Of a stretch of 55,249 nucleotides of DNA, positions 49,875-55,249 are shown in pieces. The translations under genes and the position numbers were made by a program. Each line of letters starts with the position of its first letter. Within the stretch, counting starts at the first letter, position 1. The notes below the pieces were generated by a model. It saw only the letters and a list, made by a program, of their open reading frames with translations. It was not told the origin of the DNA and searched no databases. The stretch spans positions 1 through 55,249 of the forward strand of contig PLZA01000057.1 in assembly GCA_003153505.1 (NCBI GenBank), written 5' to 3'. The stretch is from Candidatus Dormiibacterota bacterium. GTDB lineage: Bacteria > Chloroflexota > Dormibacteria > Aeolococcales > Aeolococcaceae.

Positions 49875-51662
49875 TCACACCGGTTGCGGGGTGAGGTTGG
49901 CCAACGCCGCCAAACGGTCCTCGCCGATCGGCTCCGCGGGGAGAACCGGGACGATGGCGACTCGGTCGGCTGTTGAGAACACGCGGTTGATCTGTTCGAG
50001 TTCCGCGGCGCCGCGCTGTTGGAGGAACACGGAGTGCGGGTGCGCTGCCGCGATCGAGTTGTTGATGACCCATGCCCAGGGGTGGATTCCGGCGCGCTCC
50101 AGATCTTCCTGAAGTTCTTCAGCTTCAAGGACTGGGGTCGTTTCAGCCAACGTAACGAGAATGACCTTGGTCTGGGCAGCATCTTGGAGGCACATAAGCG
50201 GCGTGGTGAACTTCATGGAGGCACCCATCTGACGGGTTATCTCGCGGTGATATGAGCCGGCTGCGTCAAGTAGTAGCAGCGTGTGGCCCGTTGGCGCGGT
50301 GTCGATGACTACGAACTGGCGGCGGGACTGGTTAACAGCTTTGCTGAACTGGCCGAAGACGGCGACTTCCTCCGTGCATGGTGACAGCAGGTCCTCTGCG
50401 AGGTTGGCGCGGCCCGCGTCATCGAGACCGCTGCCTTTGGTTGCCATTACCCGAGCCCGATATTCCTGTGTTGCCGTCTTGGGATCGATTCGTGCTAGTT
50501 GCAGCCGTGGCACGCTGCCGCGGAGTGTCTCAACGAGATGGGCGGCGGGGTCAGTTGTGGTGAGAAGCACCTCGTTGCCACGCCGAGCGAGCGAGACGGC
50601 TATGGCGGCAGCGATCGTTGTCTTACCAACGCCACCCTTTCCCATACACATGATCAGCCCGTGATCGTCCTGCGCCAGGTTGTCAACCAGTGCGGCCAGT
50701 GGCGCGTCTGGGATTACCAGCATCGCGGGAGGATCACCCCGAACGGCTGATGAGGTCACAGTCGCGAACAGCGTGTCGAGTGCTGTGACCCCCACCATAT
50801 TCGTGGCTTTCAGTTCGATCACGTCGCGGGGAAGGTCACCCAACGGTCCCGGGATTGATCGCATGGCGAGGGCTTCCCGGTCGCGCACTGCTTGGGTCAG
50901 ATCATCGACACCTGCCGTGGCGGGCAGGACGCCGTTGATCACAACGAACGCTCCGGTGATCCCGATTTCGATGAGTTCGCGGTGGGTACGGTCAATCTCG
51001 GACAGCGCTGAAGCTTGAGGATGGCTGACCAGCACCATTCGAGTCAGGGCAGGATCCTTCAACACCGAGACTGCGCGGGCGTAAACCGCCCTGTGCTTCT
51101 CGAGTCCCGCCAGCGGGCCCAAACAAGAGGCATCCCCTTTTCCAGCGTCCAGGAAGTCGCTCCAGGACCCCGGCAACTGCAGCAGGCGCAATGTGTGCCC
51201 GGTTGGCGCGGTATCGAAAACGATGTGGTCGTACTGCCCGAAGGCATCCGCGTCTCCAAGCAGCGCCGTGAATTCGTTGAAAGATGCGATCTCCGTCGTG
51301 CATGAGCCCGACAGTTGCTCGGTGATGGAAGCCACGTCCTTTTCGGGTAGCAGTCCCCGCACTGGTCCGATGATCCGCTCCCGGTAGGCCTCGGCAGCCT
51401 GTTCGGGGTTGATCTCTAGAGCCCACAGCCCCGGAACCGCCGCGATGGGCGTCACGGTATTGCCAATGGTGACGCCAAAAACGTCTCCGACGTTAGATGC
51501 TGGATCGGTGCTGACAAGCAGTACCGACTTGCCGGCGCGTGCCATGTGCAGGGCGGTCGCGCATGCAATAGATGTCTTCCCGACTCCGCCTTTGCCGGTG
51601 AACAACACAAAACGCGGCGGGCTCTCGAGGAACTTCATCACACGCTGTGGAGTCAACAGCAT
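49875..51662 (-). CDS. arsA: Arsenical pump-driving ATPase
   Basis: 595 residues, two homologous halves. Each half has a deviant P-loop GKGGVGKT (residues 23-30 and near 340) and the signal-transduction motif DTAPTGHTLRLLQLPG or DTAPTGHTLLLLDAAG. The three As(III)/Sb(III)-binding Cys of ArsA are recognisable: SGSCTTEIASF, DASCLGPLAGL and SPCTEEVAVFG. It takes arsenite from ArsD and drives an ArsB or ACR3 pump, but no intact pump gene is in the window. The start overlaps the arsD end by 10 bases; an ATG at 51638 would give the more usual start MKFLESPPRF. Confidence 0.95.
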   Translation of the reverse strand: MLLTPQRVMKFLESPPRFVLFTGKGGVGKTSIACATALHMARAGKSVLLVSTDPASNVGDVFGVTIGNTVTPIAAVPGLWALEINPEQAAEAYRERIIGPVRGLLPEKDVASITEQLSGSCTTEIASFNEFTALLGDADAFGQYDHIVFDTAPTGHTLRLLQLPGSWSDFLDAGKGDASCLGPLAGLEKHRAVYARAVSVLKDPALTRMVLVSHPQASALSEIDRTHRELIEIGITGAFVVINGVLPATAGVDDLTQAVRDREALAMRSIPGPLGDLPRDVIELKATNMVGVTALDTLFATVTSSAVRGDPPAMLVIPDAPLAALVDNLAQDDHGLIMCMGKGGVGKTTIAAAIAVSLARRGNEVLLTTTDPAAHLVETLRGSVPRLQLARIDPKTATQEYRARVMATKGSGLDDAGRANLAEDLLSPCTEEVAVFGQFSKAVNQSRRQFVVIDTAPTGHTLLLLDAAGSYHREITRQMGASMKFTTPLMCLQDAAQTKVILVTLAETTPVLEAEELQEDLERAGIHPWAWVINNSIAAAHPHSVFLQQRGAAELEQINRVFSTADRVAIVPVLPAEPIGEDRLAALANLTPQPV

Positions 51663-52042
51663 CCCGACGTGCCGCAGCTCCCGCTCGATGCGTCGCGCAA
51701 CTCCAACGTGGTGATACCGGCGGTCGCTTCGGCAACATTCGCAATTCCGGCGTATCCAAGCAGTTGCGTTCGGGTCGGGTACCGGCCCGTCATCACGGTT
51801 ACCTGGTCGACAAGCGTCAGAGGCAGCCCCTCCGAACCGGCAACCTCTAGGTATTCCCGCACTACTTCGTGAGTGGCGAAGCTCCCGGGGTCGCTGGCGA
51901 GGTTGTGCCGCGCAATATCGGCGCCGAGTTCCGCGAGGTACCTCACGTCAGCCGTGAAAGTCACGAGCGCTTGGTCGACATTCGGGCCGCACAAGCCGGT
52001 GCTGCAGCACAAGGCCCCTTCATAGATTCGAATACTTGGCAT
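51653..52042 (-). CDS. arsD: ArsD arsenic metallochaperone
   Basis: 129 residues with AGAGGAA before the ATG. IRIYEGALCCSTGLCGPNVD holds the CC and C of the As(III)-binding site (Cys12, Cys13 and Cys18 in the E. coli protein). The core DVRYLAELGADIARHNLASD and LPLTLVDQVTVMTGRYPTRT is typical, and the tail ends SGSCGTSGCC with further Cys. It delivers As(III) to ArsA and raises its affinity. Read directly into arsA. It diverges from arsR with an operator in between. Confidence 0.95.
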   Translation of the reverse strand: MPSIRIYEGALCCSTGLCGPNVDQALVTFTADVRYLAELGADIARHNLASDPGSFATHEVVREYLEVAGSEGLPLTLVDQVTVMTGRYPTRTQLLGYAGIANVAEATAGITTLELRDASSGSCGTSGCC

Positions 52043-52142
52043 GGTTCCTCTTGTTCACGGACTCCGACTTCGCCAGGGGGGTCCTACCCGGTCGAGGGGC
52101 CAAGGCCGCGACCTTGCTCCTAATGACAAGCATGACGACCTC

Positions 52143-52158
52143 TTTGACATTTGTCAAA
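52143..52158. promoter_or_regulatory. ArsR-type operator between arsD and arsR
   Basis: TTTGACATTTGTCAAA, perfect 7-base arms around TT, 20 bases before the arsR ATG and 101 bases from the arsD start. Imperfect 12-2-12-like palindromes of this AT-rich type are usual for ArsR/SmtB repressors. Confidence 0.75.
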
Positions 52159-52178
52159 TAAGTGCTCATCATTGAGGT

Positions 52179-52538
52179 ATGCCAAAACCACTACCCGCCC
52201 TGGAGGACGCGGCACCGATCTGCTGCGCACCGTTGGGTGGTGCCCCTTCGCTCAGTCCAGCCGACGCAGTCGGGCTCGCGATTCGCCTCAAGGCCCTCGC
52301 AGACCCCACGCGGCTACACCTCTTGGCCTACCTGCTGGACCAACCCGACCAAGAAGGCTGCACCTGCAACCTCGCTCCCATCGTTGACCTGTCGGAACCC
52401 ACTGTCAGTCACCACCTCAAGCAACTGGAAGCGACCGGTCTGCTCACCAAGGAACGCCGCGGGATGAGCGTGTACTACCGGGTCGTGCCGGAGGCCATCG
52501 AAGCGATCGGCCGTGTGCTCCACGTCAACTGTTGCTAG
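52179..52538 (+). CDS. arsR: ArsR-family arsenic-responsive repressor
   Basis: 119 residues. The winged helix is AIRLKALADPTRLHLLAYLL, then VDLSEPTVSHHLKQLEATGL and LTKERRGMSVYYRVVPEAIE. Cys candidates for As(III): N-terminal ICC (15-16), EGCTCNLAP in the middle, and C-terminal HVNCC. Spread-out Cys sites like these are known in ArsR proteins that evolved binding sites independently of the E. coli type (helix alpha-3 CVC). Divergent from arsD-arsA-arsC with a palindrome in the gap, so it controls both directions. Confidence 0.93.
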   Translation: MPKPLPALEDAAPICCAPLGGAPSLSPADAVGLAIRLKALADPTRLHLLAYLLDQPDQEGCTCNLAPIVDLSEPTVSHHLKQLEATGLLTKERRGMSVYYRVVPEAIEAIGRVLHVNCC

Positions 52539-52752
52539 GGTGAAACCGACGACTCTGGGCGGCCGGTCAACCTGGGCCTCGGCCTCGGGAACTTAGGAAC
52601 ATTTGACGTGGTGCTGTCGGTGGGCGTGCCCCGGTTTGACGGACACGAAGGTGGAGTGCTTACGGCGCATTCCTCCGCCCCACGACTTCGAGGTGCTGGC
52701 GAGCGGCTGAGAAAGGTGGTCCGCTGCGTGCCTAGCACCCGCGTCATGTCCA

Positions 52753-53092
52753 CGCGATTCCAACGAAATCCATAACGCACGCTCTAGTCGTCATTCCAAC
52801 CATTTCCCGACGAAAGCACTCTAAATCGAACTCAGCACGCGGCGGGAAATAAGCGCTGGTCTGGGGGACCAGGGGTCGCAGGTTCGAGTCCTGTCTCCCC
52901 GACGGACGCCCCAAGTTGAGTTCGCAACGGACGATGCCGCGGGGTGGGGTGCGTCTGCGATCTACGTGGTGTAGTGCTCTAACCAGGAATAAGGACCGTT
53001 TCTGCAAAACGCATTATTCCCGGTGGATGGGGCCGGATCCCGCCGCTCATAGCACTGGATTGTGGCAGCTCAACGCATACATAGCGCCTACA
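52753..53092 (+). repeat. tRNA-Pro(GGG) 3'-half repeat, copy P5
   Basis: The tRNA-Pro half is 52856-52902 (CTGGT/ACCAG stem, GGG anticodon, T-arm GCAGG-TTCGAGT-CCTGT, CTCCCCG-A). The left 150 bases match copy P2 at 18073-18222 in register; the right 190 bases match those after copy P1 (13368-13557), including GTGGTGTAGTGCTCTAACC and an inverted repeat GGAATAA...TTATTCC around 52985-53022. So this copy joins both halves of the composite site. In the gap before it, 52630-52645 (CCCGGTTTGACGGACA) is shared with 30286-30301. Confidence 0.85.
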
Positions 53093-53124
53093 GTTTTAAC
53101 CGCGCTCGTCCGCGGTCGTCCGTA

Positions 53125-53224
53125 CGCTTTACCTGGCGTGGGTGACGGCGCTGGGAGCAATCGCCAGTACCGCGTTCCCGTCTTCCAGCGTCCGTACGTC
53201 TGGGACGGCACCGAAGTCCTCCAA
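53125..53224 (+). pseudogene. N-terminal fragment of a DUF262 (GmrS-type) protein
   Basis: The plus-strand frame reads GSNRQYRVPVFQRPYVWDGT. QYxVPxFQRPYxW is the hallmark first motif of DUF262 proteins, known from GmrSD-type modification-dependent restriction and BREX-related defence. Only this short piece is present; the frame then enters a CRISPR-type repeat and stops. A defence gene was evidently cut here. Confidence 0.55.
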
Positions 53225-53260
53225 GTAGCCTTACGTTTCTCAAGAGAAAACGGATGCAAC
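53225..53260. CRISPR. Isolated 36-nt CRISPR-type repeat, copy A
   Basis: GTAGCCTTACGTTTCTCAAG then AGAAAACGGATGCAAC, 36 bases. It differs at three positions from copy B at 54577-54612. Contains the inverted repeat CGTTTCTC/GAGAAAACG and ends with ATGCAAC, typical of CRISPR repeat ends. There is no regular spacer array; the next repeat is 1.3 kb away beyond an acyl-CoA dehydrogenase gene. Confidence 0.65.
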
Positions 53261-53290
53261 CAGTGCAGGAAGATCGAGGAGGTCTAGGAC

Positions 53291-54535
53291 ATGACCATGA
53301 CGATGGACCAGCAGGAGCTCTCCACGGAGCAACGGCTCATGCAGCAGACGACCCGCGACTACGTGGACCGGATCGTGATCCCATTCATCCGGGCCAACCG
53401 GGAGCGTGAATGGCTGTTCGATCCGGATAAGCGCCTGCCCAAGGAGATCCTCGAGGAAGCCGACGCTGCCGGCCTGCGTTGGCTGGGGGTTCCGGTGCAA
53501 TACGGCGGGGTGGAGCTGGACCCGGGAACCGAGGCGCAGACGTTCGCGCTGATCGCCACTGAGCTCGGACGCGGGGACGCCGGTCTCGCCGACAAGCTGG
53601 CCCAGGGCTGGAAGGTGTCGGTGCTCCTGCGGCACGTGGCTCCCGAGCATCTACAGGCGCGCTGGTTCCCCCGCTACATGGCGGACCCGTCGTTCCTCAT
53701 GGCCCATTGCCTGACCGAACCGAAGGGGGCGTCGGATCGCTGGCTGCCGTACAACGTCCCGGAAGCGAACATGGACACCCGGGCCACGTTGGCCGACGGT
53801 CAATGGACGATCAACGGCCGGAAGCAGTACATCAGCAACGGGTACGACGCGTCCCTGTACGTCGTCTATGCGAACACGAATACGGCGGTCGGGATGCTGC
53901 AGGGGACGAGCAGCTTCCTCGTCCCGCGCGACACACCGGGGCTGACCGTCACCCGCTGCAACGAGACGATCGGTGGCCGCTACATGAACAACGGCGAGAT
54001 CGTCTTCGAGGACTGCCGGGTGGCCGAGGATCATCTGCTGGTGCGGGATGACGCCCTCGGCAAGGCGGGGGTCTACTTCCGCCCCGGCAAGATCCTCCAG
54101 GCGGCTAAGAACCTGGGCACCGGCATCGCCGCCTTCGAGGACACGGCCACCTTCGTGCAACAGCATGTCCAGGGCGGCCGCATCCTCATCAAGCACCAGG
54201 CGGTCGCCGTGAGGCTCGCCCAGATGGCCATCAAGCTGGACGCGGTCAGGGCGTTCGTGCGCCACGCGGCCCGGGCGGTCGACCACAACGCGGCGGACGC
54301 CGACAAGCTGTGCAACATGGTCAAAGTCTTCGCCTCGGAAGAGGTGTTCGAAGTCTGCAAGCAGGCCCTGGAGCTGCACGGCGGCCATGGGGCGATGCTT
54401 GACGTGGGGATCGAGAAGTATTTCCGTGACGCGTCGGTCTACCTGCACATGGATGCGACCGTGGATGTCTCGGCCTTCAAGATCGTCAAGGCGATGTTCC
54501 CGGACACGGCCGGGGTGTATGCCGGCCCGGAGTGA
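53291..54535 (+). CDS. Acyl-CoA dehydrogenase
   Basis: 414 residues with GAGGAGG ahead of the ATG. Three-domain flavoprotein that oxidises an acyl-CoA to the 2,3-enoyl-CoA, passing electrons to ETF. Seen: GLRWLGVPVQYGGVELDPG (N-terminal helices), LMAHCLTEPKGASD and WTINGRKQYISNG (FAD-binding middle strand domain), and the C-terminal helices with CKQALELHGGHGAMLDVGIE and KYFRDASVYLHMDAT. The usual catalytic Glu position cannot be fixed with certainty. Very high G+C at third codon positions. The gene stands between two 36-nt CRISPR-type repeats, starting 30 bases after the first and ending 41 bases before the second. Confidence 0.92.
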   Translation: MTMTMDQQELSTEQRLMQQTTRDYVDRIVIPFIRANREREWLFDPDKRLPKEILEEADAAGLRWLGVPVQYGGVELDPGTEAQTFALIATELGRGDAGLADKLAQGWKVSVLLRHVAPEHLQARWFPRYMADPSFLMAHCLTEPKGASDRWLPYNVPEANMDTRATLADGQWTINGRKQYISNGYDASLYVVYANTNTAVGMLQGTSSFLVPRDTPGLTVTRCNETIGGRYMNNGEIVFEDCRVAEDHLLVRDDALGKAGVYFRPGKILQAAKNLGTGIAAFEDTATFVQQHVQGGRILIKHQAVAVRLAQMAIKLDAVRAFVRHAARAVDHNAADADKLCNMVKVFASEEVFEVCKQALELHGGHGAMLDVGIEKYFRDASVYLHMDATVDVSAFKIVKAMFPDTAGVYAGPE

Positions 54536-54576
54536 GTCGGCGACCCCTGCCGCGACATTCGGCCCTGACCTCGGTG

Positions 54577-54612
54577 GTAGCATTACGTTTCTCAGGAGAA
54601 AACGTATGCAAC
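54577..54612. CRISPR. Isolated 36-nt CRISPR-type repeat, copy B
   Basis: GTAGCATTACGTTTCTCAGG then AGAAAACGTATGCAAC. Reads GTTGCATACGTTTTCTCCTG... on the minus strand, i.e. in the direction of the cas genes. The last codons of cas2 lie inside it. Confidence 0.7.
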
Positions 54613-54834
54613 GTCCTCTCCGGCTGTGTCCTTCTTCGCGTCCATCACCTTGAGCAGCTTCTCCACCAGCACGTCCACGTCGCTTGGAGCAAGGAGGCAC
54701 TCGAAAACCGACTTCTGGACACGGACACCATGGGCACAGCACAGTTGTGCCACTCGTCGTAGCCTCTTCTCTCCAGCGGCGGGAGCTGTCCCTATGTCGT
54801 AGGTGACCAGCAGGTGTCGGACTCGCCCACTCAC
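54592..54834 (-). CDS. cas2: CRISPR-associated Cas2, probably truncated by a repeat
   Basis: 80 residues, GTG start overlapping the cas1 stop. RHLLVTYDIGTAPAAGEKRL is the first strand with the conserved Asp (V-x-YD), then VAQLCCAHGVRVQKSVFECL and DVDVLVEKLLKVMDAKKDT. Cas2 normally continues with a strand such as '(S/R)(V/I)R(I/F)Y(R/P)L' and has 85-100 residues. Here the chain ends AGEDVAYVFS, the last six residues of which are encoded by the CRISPR-type repeat. So the terminal strand that contacts Cas1 is missing, and the protein is probably inactive in spacer acquisition. Confidence 0.8.
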   Translation of the reverse strand: MSGRVRHLLVTYDIGTAPAAGEKRLRRVAQLCCAHGVRVQKSVFECLLAPSDVDVLVEKLLKVMDAKKDTAGEDVAYVFS

Positions 54835-54941
54835 GAAGGCACCAGGAAGGCGGCGTACTCGGAGATCTCCCCTCGCAGATACCTCGCCAGGAGTTTTGCC
54901 TCGGTGTGGACCACAAGGCTCCAGGGGATCTTCTCCGCCAT
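54831..54941 (-). pseudogene. cas1: C-terminal remnant of Cas1
   Basis: MAEKIPWSLVVHTEAKLLAR, then YLRGEISEYAAFLVPS and a stop overlapping the cas2 GTG. The pattern '(A)xxLAxYLxGxxxYxxF' is the usual end of Cas1. The catalytic Glu/His/Asp residues lie further upstream in the family, and the sequence to the right does not continue as Cas1 in any frame that I can follow, so it is a remnant. Confidence 0.6.
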
Positions 54942-55249
54942 CTCCGACTCAGCACCGGTACACGGCACCCGAGTGTCCGAATGAGATGCGCAGTGGGACG
55001 ACGGCATGATCTTCCTGCCGCCCAAGACGGCACCCGGCCATCGCATTTCTTGACGCGACCTGCCTCGAGCTGTAGGGCATGGCCACGAAGACGTCACCAC
55101 CATGCGCGGACGGCTGACCGCGCTCCTCAACGATCGCGGAGTGGAGGCACGCGACGGCTTCCGAATGCGCGCTCCTCGCCGCCGGTTGTGGCGCGGATCC
55201 CAGGGAGGCCGGCCGCACCGGTGTGGTCGACGGTGGTAGATTCCTCATA
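54942..55249. other. No supportable gene at the window end
   Basis: Frames are open on both strands, but none continues Cas1 or shows a known motif. The plus-strand text MRGRLTALLNDRGVEARDGF (about 55101-55160) has helical, coding-like character, but there is no family evidence and the window ends. Confidence 0.3.

Noticed and set aside
53225..54612. A functional CRISPR array
   Set aside because: Only two repeats, 1.3 kb apart with a gene between them, and cas2/cas1 are damaged. I report repeats and remnants only.
54949..55248. Extension of Cas1 to the window end
   Set aside because: The frame upstream of the last 36 codons has no Cas1-like residues and looks like random high-GC text, so I limited the call to the recognisable end.

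Overview
The DNA is GC-rich with strongly G/C-ending codons. The gene set suggests an actinomycetote, perhaps of an acidimicrobial or otherwise deep-branching group: secreted NHL-repeat proteins, tiny 'MC(R/A)AVTCK' Cys proteins, an ArsC with an N-terminal helical domain, and a B12 riboswitch in front of class I ribonucleotide reductase. The lineage is inferred from gene content only. The window is a chromosomal region interrupted many times by mobile-element scars.

Layout. 0.3-3.5 kb: glucose-6-phosphate dehydrogenase overlapping a cytochrome-b/molybdopterin fusion oxidoreductase. 3.5-6.7 kb: a scar bounded by two 147-bp direct repeats that end in a tRNA T-arm/acceptor end, holding remnants of an excisionase, a tyrosine recombinase, an aldo/keto reductase and a nuclease, plus one intact secreted repeat protein. 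6.7-12.9 kb: three secreted NHL-repeat proteins. 13.2-18.2 kb: a module between two tRNA-Pro(GGG) 3'-half repeats, with RidA and a TetR-controlled operon of tautomerase, flavoprotein, methyltransferase and AhpD-like protein. 18.4-25.5 kb: a cobalamin riboswitch followed by nrdA-nrdB-metE and a second MetE-like gene, a B12-sparing operon. 25.6-30.2 kb: small regulator/effector pairs (PadR with a membrane protein, TetR with a VOC protein) among scars.

30.37-48.79 kb is the most striking region. Two equal-length 185-bp direct repeats, each ending in a tRNA-Gly(CCC) 3' half, bracket about 18.2 kb of sulfur, thiol and metal genes: a sulfide:quinone-reductase-like flavoprotein, two CstR-type repressors, two TauE/SafE permeases, thioredoxin, a DsrC-like protein, a CDF transporter, a copper P-type ATPase, a hemerythrin-like protein, DUF302, DUF2892 and an ECF sigma factor. 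Three near-identical ATACCC-N4-GGGTAT palindromes sit in front of the sulfur genes and probably form one persulfide-responsive regulon. Three copies of a tiny Cys-rich protein (one broken) are scattered through it. No integrase is visible in it.

49-52.5 kb: arsenic genes arsR, arsD, arsA and arsC, without an intact efflux pump. 52.75-55.2 kb: a third tRNA-Pro repeat copy, then a collapsed defence region: a DUF262 fragment, two 36-nt CRISPR-type repeats flanking an acyl-CoA dehydrogenase gene, a cas2 whose end runs into a repeat, and the last codons of cas1.

The main hypothesis is that this region grew by repeated insertion of elements at tRNA 3' halves (Pro, Gly and a third tRNA), each insertion leaving a conserved element end joined to a tRNA tail. 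Most cargo has lost, or never carried, its own recombinase.
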